This document shows, in pieces, positions 26,307 through 34,372 of a DNA stretch of 64,000 nt (positions are counted from its first letter, which is position 1; every line of letters begins with the position of its first letter). Made by a program: the position numbers and the translations under genes. This stretch comes from Alphaproteobacteria bacterium (GTDB taxonomy: Bacteria > Pseudomonadota > Alphaproteobacteria > UBA6615): assembly GCA_011087645.1 (NCBI GenBank), contig JAALLF010000019.1:1-64000 (forward strand), written 5' to 3'. Under the pieces are notes generated by a model. It was given only the letters and a program-made list of their open reading frames with translations. It did not search any database and was not told the DNA's origin.

Positions 26307-27289
26307 TGGGGCGCTCCTATGTCCTGCACGTCGGCGAAAGCCAGTTTGGCGTCGGGGAAGGGTGCTGCGTGCGCGGCTTCGACGGCGTCGGCGATTTGCT
26401 TTTCGGCCGACGACGTGGCCTCGTCGAGCTCATCCTGGCCAATGCCGTTGTCCAACAGCCAGGCGGCGCAGCGCCCGATGGGTTCGCCCTTCCAGCGCTC
26501 CTCGGTCTCGCCTTCCGGCCGGTAGAGCATCTTGTCGCGCGAGATATGGCCTTTGATGCGATAGGTGCGGGCGTGGAGAAAGTGCGGTCCGCCGCCACCG
26601 CGCACGCGCGAGATCAGATCGGCGGCCAGTTCGTCGACCGCCAGCACATCGTTGCCGTCGATATCGAAGGCCGGCATCCCGAAAGCCTCGGCCCGCGCCA
26701 CCGGACCTGCCCCGGCGGTGACCGAGCGGGTGACCGTCGACGAGGCGTAGGTATTGTTCTCACAGACGAACAGCACCGGCAGCTCGTAGATCATCGACCA
26801 GTTCAGCGCCTCGTAGAACGGTCCCCGGTTGGTGGTGCCGTCGCCGACAAACACGGTGACGATGGCGTCGACCCCGCGCAGCACCAAGGCCTGTGCCGCG
26901 CCGACCCCCATGGTCGTGCCGTCGGCCAGAATGCCGTTGGCGCCAAGCATGCCGACCGAGAAGTCGGCGATATGCATCGAGCCGCCCTTGGCGCCGCTGG
27001 TGCCGCCGACGCGCCCGAATAGCTCCTTCATCATGGCCTCGGGGTTGGCGCCCTTGGCGATGGCGTGACCGTGGCCGCGATGGTTCGAGAGAATGTAATC
27101 GGTATCGCGCAGATTGCTGCAGACGCCGGTGCCGATCGCTTCCTCGCCGATATACTGGTGGATCGAGCCGTTGACGAAACCTGCGTCGTAAGCGACTTCG
27201 GCGGCCTCCTCGAAGGCGCGGATCAGCGACATCGTCTTGTAGAGCTCGAAGACGCGCGCCGGTTTGTTGGTAATCGTTTCCTCGGCCAT
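26303..27289 (-). CDS. 2-oxoacid/acetoin dehydrogenase E1 component, alpha subunit (pair A)
   Basis: A 328-residue E1-alpha protein with the thiamine-diphosphate motif GDGTTNRGPFYEALN (about residues 167-181), GHGHAIAKGA near 91 and GGSMHIAD near 124. It resembles acetoin dehydrogenase AcoA more than pyruvate dehydrogenase, because of its short length and the absence of the N-terminal extension. A phosphorylation-loop serine is not evident. It is the middle gene of a three-gene operon read leftward from the carboligase-like gene. Confidence 0.9.
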   Translation of the reverse strand: MAEETITNKPARVFELYKTMSLIRAFEEAAEVAYDAGFVNGSIHQYIGEEAIGTGVCSNLRDTDYILSNHRGHGHAIAKGANPEAMMKELFGRVGGTSGAKGGSMHIADFSVGMLGANGILADGTTMGVGAAQALVLRGVDAIVTVFVGDGTTNRGPFYEALNWSMIYELPVLFVCENNTYASSTVTRSVTAGAGPVARAEAFGMPAFDIDGNDVLAVDELAADLISRVRGGGGPHFLHARTYRIKGHISRDKMLYRPEGETEERWKGEPIGRCAAWLLDNGIGQDELDEATSSAEKQIADAVEAAHAAPFPDAKLAFADVQDIGAPQ

Positions 27290-27321
27290 GGTTTCCCCGT
27301 CCTTGTTCTTATCGTTGATGC

Positions 27322-29061
27322 TTATGCGATGCGGTCGCCCTTTTTGATCGGCGCTGAACGGTTATCGACACCCGGCAGCATTTGGCCGGCATCGCGGGTG
27401 ACCACCACGTCGATCACGGTTGGCCGCGATCGTTCGTCGAGCGCCTGGCGGAACGCGTCGGCCAGGCTGTCCGGGTCGGTAACGCGGATGCCCTTGCAGC
27501 CCAACGCCTCGGCGACCGTGGCGTAGTTCAAATCGGATAGGTCTGAGGATTGGTAGCGGCCGCCGAACATGGCGTGCTGCAAGGCCTTGATATAGCCCGA
27601 GGCGGCGTTGTTCACGACAATGACCGTGAGCGGCACCTTCAACCGCGCCGCGGTCTCCAGGTCGCCCAATGTCATGTTGAGCCCGCCATCGCCGGTCAGC
27701 GAGAACACCGAGCGGTCGGGCGCCGCCAGTTGCGCGCCGATACCGCCGGCGACCCCGTAGCCGATCGAGGCCATGCCCCGGTCGACGATGAAGCCCCGGC
27801 CGGCCCGCTTGGTGTCGTAAAGCAGTCCGGTCCAGTGGGCGGCGAACCCGCCATCGGCCACCAGAATGGCGTCGTCGGGCAGTACATTGTTGAGCTCATG
27901 GCACATCCGGGCCATGTTCACCGGCTCTTCTTTTGAAGTCAGGCGGGCGTCGACGTCGCTGCGCCATTTGGCCTTGCCGGTGGCGAGTTCCTCGATGTAA
28001 CCAGCACGGACGTCGCGCGCGTTCGTCGAATTATCCGCCAGGACCTCGCGCAAATCGATGAGACCTTCGCGGGCATCGCCCCACAGCGCCAGGTCTGTAT
28101 GCGCCCAGCGGCCGATTTCCTCGGGCAGGATATCGAGATGGATAATCGGGATACCGGGTCGGGGGATGGTGTAGCGCTTGGTGGCGATCTCGCCGAGCTT
28201 ACAGCCGACCACGAGGAGACAGTCGCTGGCGTCGATCGCCTCGTTGGCGGTGCGGTCGTAGCGGCCGAACAGACCGAGCGATAAATCATGGGTGCAGGCG
28301 ATACCGCCCTTGCCCGACAAAGTGTGCGCCACCGGGATCGACTGGGCTTCGGCCAATTCGGTCAGAGCTTCTTGCGCGCCGGAAATATGCACCCCGCCGC
28401 CGGCCAGGATGATTGGCCGTTCTGCCTTGGACAGCATCTCGGCCGCCCGTGCGATATCGGCGGAGGCGGGACGGGTGCGCACCGCCGGTACCGTCGTCGT
28501 CGCTTCGTGGACGTATAAATCGTCGGCGTCGAATTCGAACACGCCGTGACAAATGTCTTCCGGCACGTCGAGCAGTACCGGGCCGGGGCGGCCCGAGGTG
28601 GCGATGGTGTAGGCGGAGCGCACATGCTCGGGAATGCGCTCGCCGACCTCGATGCGGATGACCTCTTTGACCGCGGGTCGCAGCATTTCCACCTGGCGGG
28701 TCTCCTGGGTCATGTTTTTCCAGGCGTGGGCGCGGTTGGTGTCGCCGATCATGGCGATGATCGGGATGCCGGCGTTGAGCGATTCCGTCAGCGCGGTCAA
28801 TAGATTGGTGGCGCCGGGTCCCAATGTCGCGTCGCACACGCCGGGCCGGCCGGTCACCCGCGACCAGGCGTCGGCCATGAAGGCGCCGCTGCGCTCATCG
28901 TTGATCAGGGTGTGGGCCATCTCGAGGCTGCGCACCGCATCGTAGAACGGTAGTAGTTGAAACCCGGCCATGCCGAACATCGGCCCCACATTGTGGCGCT
29001 TGAACATTTCGGCGATAGCCTCGCCGCCGGATAGCTCTAGACGCACATTGCTGTCGCTCAT
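27322..29061 (-). CDS. Acetolactate-synthase-like thiamine-diphosphate enzyme
   Basis: A 579-residue protein with the three domains of the ALS/benzoylformate decarboxylase superfamily: an N-terminal TPP_N (EAIAEMFKRHNVGPMFGM, then the catalytic Glu in NDERSGAFMADAW), a central domain (PIILAGGGVHISGA) and a C-terminal TPP_C (SLTGDGGLNMTLGDLETA). It may act on pyruvate or another 2-oxoacid, or as a decarboxylase. No regulatory small subunit is nearby, so it is probably not the housekeeping acetolactate synthase. It starts 134 bases from the divergent E1-alpha gene. Confidence 0.88.
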   Translation of the reverse strand: MSDSNVRLELSGGEAIAEMFKRHNVGPMFGMAGFQLLPFYDAVRSLEMAHTLINDERSGAFMADAWSRVTGRPGVCDATLGPGATNLLTALTESLNAGIPIIAMIGDTNRAHAWKNMTQETRQVEMLRPAVKEVIRIEVGERIPEHVRSAYTIATSGRPGPVLLDVPEDICHGVFEFDADDLYVHEATTTVPAVRTRPASADIARAAEMLSKAERPIILAGGGVHISGAQEALTELAEAQSIPVAHTLSGKGGIACTHDLSLGLFGRYDRTANEAIDASDCLLVVGCKLGEIATKRYTIPRPGIPIIHLDILPEEIGRWAHTDLALWGDAREGLIDLREVLADNSTNARDVRAGYIEELATGKAKWRSDVDARLTSKEEPVNMARMCHELNNVLPDDAILVADGGFAAHWTGLLYDTKRAGRGFIVDRGMASIGYGVAGGIGAQLAAPDRSVFSLTGDGGLNMTLGDLETAARLKVPLTVIVVNNAASGYIKALQHAMFGGRYQSSDLSDLNYATVAEALGCKGIRVTDPDSLADAFRQALDERSRPTVIDVVVTRDAGQMLPGVDNRSAPIKKGDRIA

Positions 29062-29195
29062 ATTTCCCCGTTTCCCTGTAATCGGCGGCTTTTACGCCGG
29101 CCTGTTCTTTGACCCCGCGCGCGGGCGGGGCGATACTATCACCAATTGGCCGTGCTCCAACGCGGCCTGGTCCCGTACTTTAAGGGGGAAACAGC

Positions 29196-30194
29196 GTGGC
29201 GCAAGACCAAGCAAACGAACCGGCCAGAATATTCGACATGTTCCGCAAGATGCTGCTCATCCGAGCTTTTGAGGAGGCGGCGGGCGAGAATTTTTTTGCC
29301 GGTAATGTGCGCGGCTCGGTGCACCAGTATATCGGCGAAGAAGCCATCGCCGTGGGAATCTGCGCCAATCTGCGCGACGACGATCTGCTCACCAGCTACC
29401 ACCGGGGCCACGGCCATTCGATTGCCAAGGGCGCCGACCCGCGGGCGATGATGCTGGAACTGTTTGGCCGGGTCGGTGGCACCAGCGGCGGCAAGGGAGG
29501 GTCCATGCACATCGCCGATTTCTCGGTCGGCATGCTCGGCGCCAATGGGGTGATCGCCGACGGTTGCACCATTTCGGTCGGCGCGGCGCAGGCCATCAAA
29601 TTGCTCAAGCAGGACAAAATCATCGTCAACTTTATCGGCGATGGCGGCATCAACCGGGGCCCCTTCATGGAGGCGCTGAACTGGGCCAAGGTCTACGAGC
29701 TGCCGGTTCTGTTCGTCTGCGAGAACAACCAAATCGCCGCGACCACCACAACGAAGACGGTCACCGCCGGTGACGGTATCGCCGCGCGCGCCGAAAGCTA
29801 CGGTATTCCCGCGGTGACCATCGACGGCAACGATCTGCTGCTGGTCGACCGCACGGCGGCGAAACTGATCTCTGAGATTCGCGGCGGCGGAGGCCCGCGC
29901 CTGATGCAGGCGATGACCTATCGTCTGCGCGGCCATTTCGCCCACGACAAAGCGCTCTATCGCGCGGAGGGCGAAGCGGAGGCGGCGCTCGAACACGAGC
30001 CGGTGCGCAGGGCCGAGGCCTGGTTGCTCGAGCAGGGGATTTCCGAGAGCGAAATCACAAACGCCAAGGAGGAGGCCGAGGCGCGTATCGCGCAATATGT
30101 CGAAGATGCCCATAACGCGCCCTGGCCCGACCTCAAAGCGGCCTTCACCGACGTCCAAGATGTTGGTGCGCCGGTACCGGGAGCCGGCCAATGA
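29196..30194 (+). CDS. 2-oxoacid/acetoin dehydrogenase E1 component, alpha subunit (pair B)
   Basis: A 332-residue E1-alpha paralogue of the gene at 26303, with strong line-by-line similarity: GSVHQYIGEEAI, HRGHGHSIAKGA, GGSMHIADFSVGMLGANG and GDGGINRGPFMEALN. A GTG start at 29196 follows an AGGGGGA ribosome site. The stop overlaps the beta ATG (ATGA). It faces away from the carboligase-like gene, which gives a mirror-image layout with pair A. Confidence 0.88.
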   Translation: MAQDQANEPARIFDMFRKMLLIRAFEEAAGENFFAGNVRGSVHQYIGEEAIAVGICANLRDDDLLTSYHRGHGHSIAKGADPRAMMLELFGRVGGTSGGKGGSMHIADFSVGMLGANGVIADGCTISVGAAQAIKLLKQDKIIVNFIGDGGINRGPFMEALNWAKVYELPVLFVCENNQIAATTTTKTVTAGDGIAARAESYGIPAVTIDGNDLLLVDRTAAKLISEIRGGGGPRLMQAMTYRLRGHFAHDKALYRAEGEAEAALEHEPVRRAEAWLLEQGISESEITNAKEEAEARIAQYVEDAHNAPWPDLKAAFTDVQDVGAPVPGAGQ

Positions 30195-31165
30195 GCGAAA
30201 TGACCTATGCACAAGCGGCGCGACTTGGGCTGAAAGAGGAAATGGATCGCGACCCCACCGTGTGGGCGCTTGGTGAAGATCTTGGCTTCGAGGGCGGCAT
30301 GGCGGGTCAGTACAAAGACCTGCAGGCCGAATTCGGCACCGACCGCATCGTCGATACGCCGATCTCCGAAGCCACCATCATGGGCGCGGCCATCGGTGGT
30401 GCGCTGGCCGGCACACGACCGATCGCCGAAATGCGGTTTTCCGATTTCGCCATGTGCGCGGTCGACGAGCTGGTCAACCAAGCGGCCAAGGCGCGCTACA
30501 TGTTCGGCGGCCAGGCGCGGGTGCCCATGGTGGCGCGCATGCCAATCGGTATCCGCGGTGGCATTGCCGCTCAGCATTCCCAATCGCCGGAGGCCTGGTA
30601 CACCCATGTGCCGGGGCTGGTGGTCGTCACCCCGGCCACGCCGGCTGACAATCGGGGCCTGTTGAAGGCGGCAATCCGTTGCGACGATCCGGTGGTCTAT
30701 ATGGAACATAAGGGGCTGTGGGGGGCGAGCGGCGAGGTCGACGAGGGCGATGTGGAGCCGCTACCCCTGGGCGTGGCGCGCACCGTGTGCAAAGGCGACG
30801 ATCTGACCATCGTCACTTGGGCGGCGATGGTCGGCGTTGCGGAATCCGCCGCGATGACCCTGCGCGCCATGGGCATATCGGTCGAAGTCATCGATTTGCG
30901 CACCTTGTGGCCGTGGGACAAGGACGCGGTCTTCCATTCGGTGCGCAAAACCGGTCGGCTGTTGGTGGTCCACGAGGCGGTGCAAATCGGCGGCTTCGGC
31001 GGTGAGATATCGGCCGAGGTGAGCGAACATCTGTTCGAGCATCTGAAAGGCCCGGTCAAACGCATGGGCGGCGCGCGCATCCCGATTCCGTTCTCGATCC
31101 CCCTGGAAGAGGCCTACATGATTTCCGCCGAGCAGGTAGCGGAGAAAGCGCGAAGCTTTTTCTAG
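30191..31165 (+). CDS. 2-oxoacid/acetoin dehydrogenase E1 component, beta subunit (pair B)
   Basis: A 324-residue E1-beta paralogue of the gene at 25320. Shared blocks include TPISEATIMGAAIGGALAGTRPIAEMRFSDFAMCAVDELVNQAAKARYMFGGQ-type sequence and VIDLRTLWPWDKDAV. It forms the second E1 heterotetramer. The end is followed by a repeat element rather than an E2 gene, so its acyl acceptor must be encoded elsewhere or the enzyme transfers electrons to an artificial-like or different acceptor. Confidence 0.88.
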   Translation: MSEMTYAQAARLGLKEEMDRDPTVWALGEDLGFEGGMAGQYKDLQAEFGTDRIVDTPISEATIMGAAIGGALAGTRPIAEMRFSDFAMCAVDELVNQAAKARYMFGGQARVPMVARMPIGIRGGIAAQHSQSPEAWYTHVPGLVVVTPATPADNRGLLKAAIRCDDPVVYMEHKGLWGASGEVDEGDVEPLPLGVARTVCKGDDLTIVTWAAMVGVAESAAMTLRAMGISVEVIDLRTLWPWDKDAVFHSVRKTGRLLVVHEAVQIGGFGGEISAEVSEHLFEHLKGPVKRMGGARIPIPFSIPLEEAYMISAEQVAEKARSFF

Positions 31166-31169
31166 GCGA

Positions 31170-31283
31170 TGCTTCGAGACGGCGCTTCGCGCCTCCTCAG
31201 CATGAGGTTCTTTTTTGGTGAAAGTGAAGCTCCAAATCCTCATCCTGAGGAGCGATCGCAGATCGCGTCTCGAAGGGTGAGGG
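31170..31283. repeat. Inverted pair of TCGAGA/CTCATCCTGAG repeats
   Basis: The left arm is GCTTCGAGACGGCGCTTCGC..., and the right arm ends TCTCGAAGGGTGAGG, separated by an A/T-richer spacer. It lies between the convergent E1-beta gene and the two-repeat protein gene and may serve as a shared terminator. Confidence 0.8.
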
Positions 31284-31296
31284 GCCCGCACCAAAC

Positions 31297-32097
31297 TCAC
31301 TCGGCTTTCTCGATCACCAGGTCGACGAAGGCGATGGTGGTCATGCCGGGTGCCGCGCCGAGCGCCGCTGCGGTTTCGTTGACATGGGAAATTACGCCGT
31401 CTTCGTAGGATGATTTCGCATCGCCGATCCGCGCGCTGGCGGCCGTGACTGTGGCGGCCGGGATATCGCGAGTGTCGAGGTCGGGCAGGCGGGTGACCGT
31501 GCTGGAACCGGCGTCATTGAACACCGCGGCGCGAACCTTGGGGCGGTTCCCCCAGCTCGGCGATCCCGCTAGAAGCTCGCCGTGCGACGCGGTGATGACG
31601 ATGACGCCTTCGTCTTCGGCCCGGACCAGAGAAACGGAATCGCAGCCGCGCACGATGGGGCCTTCGGCGCCGGCGCGGATCACAAAACGCGCTTCGTCGT
31701 AAACCGGCACATTACTCGAATTGCCCGGCGCGGTGGTCATGGCTTGCGCGCACGCCAATGCCGGTTGCCCAGGCCTGCACCCGGCGGCCGCGGCGGTATC
31801 GTTAACGAAACTGATCGTACCCTCGTTGGCCAGGCTATCGCCATCGCCAATCACCGCACTGCGGTAGTCGATCGTGGCGGCGGCGATGCCGAGCTGTTCC
31901 AAATAGGACAAAGATCCGATACCCGCCGCGTCGAGGCCGACCCCGGCATCGTGCAAGATCACGCCGCGTACCCCGGCATGGGCGGCTTCGTAACCGGCAT
32001 AGACGCCGCCATGGGAGGCGGCGATGACCACGTTTCCGGCCGCTTCCGGTCCCAATTTGGTGACCGTATCGACGATGAGTATTTGGCTGTTGGTCAT
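31297..32097 (-). CDS. Protein of unknown family with internal two-fold repeat
   Basis: A 266-residue protein with two related halves. The first contains VVIAASHGG, VILHDAGVG, SAVIGDG and GTISFVNDTAAAAG. The second contains VIVITASHGE, AVFNDAGSS, SARIGDA and GVISHVNETAAALG. The order and spacing of these motifs are the same in both halves (about 85-100 residues each), so the protein is probably a pseudo-symmetric two-domain fold. Small residues and glycines dominate and no signal peptide is seen. I do not recognise the family or a function. ATG 32097 is preferred to an in-frame TTG at 32115. It is divergent from the response-regulator kinase gene. Confidence 0.75.
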   Translation of the reverse strand: MTNSQILIVDTVTKLGPEAAGNVVIAASHGGVYAGYEAAHAGVRGVILHDAGVGLDAAGIGSLSYLEQLGIAAATIDYRSAVIGDGDSLANEGTISFVNDTAAAAGCRPGQPALACAQAMTTAPGNSSNVPVYDEARFVIRAGAEGPIVRGCDSVSLVRAEDEGVIVITASHGELLAGSPSWGNRPKVRAAVFNDAGSSTVTRLPDLDTRDIPAATVTAASARIGDAKSSYEDGVISHVNETAAALGAAPGMTTIAFVDLVIEKAE

Positions 32098-32183
32098 ATT
32101 CGCCGATGTCTCCAAGAAAACAATAGTGGCGCTTGGTATTCGTTAACTGTAGCGCAGAAAAAACGCGAATTTAACGATGTAAC

Positions 32184-32198
32184 TTAACGGAAAATTAA
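32184..32198. promoter_or_regulatory. Candidate CtrA-type box TTAA-N7-TTAA
   Basis: TTAA at 32184 and 32195 are separated by exactly seven bases (CGGAAAA), the arrangement bound by CtrA in alphaproteobacteria. Further TTAACG copies at 32171 and 32205 make a cluster with spacings 13, 11 and 10. The site lies in the gap upstream of the receiver-kinase gene and the divergent two-repeat protein gene. The match is short and could be chance in an A/T-rich gap. Confidence 0.4.
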
Positions 32199-32364
32199 AC
32201 GGTCTTAACGGATTATTAGGGGCGTTTGAGGTATCCGGCCATGACCGGTTTGGTTAATGCGCTTTGGTATCGGACGCCTGTCGCAATTTTGTTGTGCGGC
32301 TATTGCAACCGTGAAGTCTTGGAGTGGTTCGTAAGACCCCACAACAAAGTACGAAGAAGCGTTC

Positions 32365-34347
32365 ATGTCCACGATCTTGGTAATCGATGATCAGGCCACC
32401 AACCGTCAGGTGCTAAGCCGTTTGGCTTCGCAGGCGGATGAAGAGGCTGTGGTTCATGCGTTTGCCGATCCACGCGAGGCGCTCGAATGGGTGGTGGAGA
32501 ATACGCCGGATCTAGTGGTCACCGACTATAAGATGCCGGGTATGGACGGTGCGGAATTTACCCGCCAATTTCGCGCCCAGCCGCTATGCTTCGATGTGCC
32601 GGTCATCGTCGTGACGATTTACGAAGAGCGGTCGTTTCGCTACCGCGCGTTGGAGGCTGGCGCCACCGATTTTTTGATCAGCCCGGTCGACCATCAGGAA
32701 TTCCAGGTTCGTATCCGCAACTTGCTGCATTTGCGCAGCCAGCAGACAGTCATTCGCAAGCGCACCCGCACGCTTGAAAAGCGGCTGGTCAGCGACAGCC
32801 AGCAGCATGAAGCGCAGCTACGCGAAACTCGTGACATTCTACGCCAAGTCATCGATGCGGTACCGGCGCTGGTTAGCGCCGCTGATGTCGATGGCAAAAT
32901 TGTTTTTGCCAACAGCGCCTTTGCCGAGCACGGCGAAGCGACAACCGGTGACATTGTCGGACGCAACCGTTCCGAACTCTTGAGCGACCGTGACGCCGAC
33001 CGTCATGCGGCGCTCGACAAGCGCTTGCTCGACCGTGTCGAAGAGCAGCTGGCGTTCGAGGAGGAAATCGCCGATCCGGATGGTGAAACACGAACCTTTC
33101 TCACGGTGAAGTCGCCGCTGCGAACCGCCGACGACCAGGTTTCTTCGGTTGTCACCGCGTCGCTCGACATCTCCGATCGCAAGCAGATGGAGCAAATCGC
33201 CCAACGCCAACAGAACCATTTGCGCGTGATCGTCGATAATATTCCCAACTGGGTTTATGCGACGGACGAAGAGCAACGCTTCACCTTGGTCAACCTGGCC
33301 ATGGGACGGGCCTTGGGAACGGGACCCGACGAGATGATCGGCAAAGTATTCTCCGATTATCTTGACGACGACGTGGCCATCCTGCGCGAACAGTTCGCCG
33401 ACAAAGAGGTGCTGCGCTCGGGTCAGGAGACCAAGGTCGACGAGTTTTCCTATCTCGATGCCTCTGGCGAGCGTCAGTGGATGCAAACCACCAAGGTGCC
33501 GTTCGTCAGTTCGACGGGGGATATCGAAGTACTGAGTGTGGCGATCAACATTTCCGAGCGCCGTCGCGCCGAGGAAGTGCTGCGTAATGCGATGGAAGAG
33601 GCGGAGGAGGCCAACCGCCACAAGACGGAGTTTCTCGCCAACCTAAGCCACGAACTGCGCACCCCGCTCAATCACGTTATGGGTTTCGCGCAGTTGATGG
33701 CGGACGAGGTGTTCGGCGAAATCGGCAATCCCCGTTATCGCGATTACGCGCGGGTCATCTGCGATAGCGGCACCCATCTAACTGAAATTCTGGAAGATAT
33801 TCTCGATATCTCAAAACTCGAGACCGGCAACCTGACCCTGGCGGAAAGCGATTTCGATCTCAACCAGGTCATCGGATCGGTGGTGACGATGGTTGCCGGA
33901 CGCGTCGAGCAAGCGGAGTTGAAGCTCTCGACAAAACTGGGCGTGGAAAACGCAATGGTGCATGGCGACGAGCGCATGGTTCGCCAGATGTTGCTGAACC
34001 TGGTGTCCAACGCGACGAAATTCACCCCCGAAGGCGGCACGATTTGCATCACCACCACGTCTGGCGATGACGGCAGTTTACAGATTGCGGTTTCCGATAC
34101 GGGTATCGGGATCGCCGAGAATGATTTCGACAAGGTCCTGTCGCCGTTCGGGCAGGCTGATGATTATCTCCACCGTAGCCATGAAGGCACCGGTCTTGGA
34201 TTGTCTCTGGTCAAGTCGATGATCGAGCTCCATGGCGGCTGGCTTGAGCTGACAAGCGAGGTCGGGTCCGGGACGACGGTTACATTGCTCCTGCCGGCAA
34301 GTTGCCGCGCCGGCGAACAACCGGAAGCGGTCGACCTCAGCGCCTAG
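32365..34347 (+). CDS. Receiver-PAS-PAS-histidine kinase (RpfG-type receiver)
   Basis: A 660-residue soluble hybrid kinase. Residues 1-120 form a receiver with phospho-acceptor Asp54 in VVTDYKMPGMDG. The pattern ILVIDDQATNRQVLSRL...GATDFLISPVDH resembles the receivers normally joined to HD-GYP outputs in RpfG-like proteins. The conserved Lys before Pro in loop five is Ser here (ISPVD). A coiled segment leads to two PAS domains (about 155-275 and 285-405), a HisKA dimerisation domain with His429 (LSHELRTP) and an HATPase_c domain (NLVSNATKF, DTGIGIAE, GTGLGLSL). No membrane span is present, so it senses an internal signal or is controlled through its receiver. It is 25 bases upstream of the RpfC-like gene, probably in one operon. 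Confidence 0.85.
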   Translation: MSTILVIDDQATNRQVLSRLASQADEEAVVHAFADPREALEWVVENTPDLVVTDYKMPGMDGAEFTRQFRAQPLCFDVPVIVVTIYEERSFRYRALEAGATDFLISPVDHQEFQVRIRNLLHLRSQQTVIRKRTRTLEKRLVSDSQQHEAQLRETRDILRQVIDAVPALVSAADVDGKIVFANSAFAEHGEATTGDIVGRNRSELLSDRDADRHAALDKRLLDRVEEQLAFEEEIADPDGETRTFLTVKSPLRTADDQVSSVVTASLDISDRKQMEQIAQRQQNHLRVIVDNIPNWVYATDEEQRFTLVNLAMGRALGTGPDEMIGKVFSDYLDDDVAILREQFADKEVLRSGQETKVDEFSYLDASGERQWMQTTKVPFVSSTGDIEVLSVAINISERRRAEEVLRNAMEEAEEANRHKTEFLANLSHELRTPLNHVMGFAQLMADEVFGEIGNPRYRDYARVICDSGTHLTEILEDILDISKLETGNLTLAESDFDLNQVIGSVVTMVAGRVEQAELKLSTKLGVENAMVHGDERMVRQMLLNLVSNATKFTPEGGTICITTTSGDDGSLQIAVSDTGIGIAENDFDKVLSPFGQADDYLHRSHEGTGLGLSLVKSMIELHGGWLELTSEVGSGTTVTLLLPASCRAGEQPEAVDLSA

Positions 34348-34372
34348 CGCTCGGGGACGGGGGAAGGTCCGG

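Noticed and set aside
29139..30212. A 357-codon minus-strand frame
   Set aside because: Opposite the E1-alpha gene of pair B, whose ThDP motif is clear.
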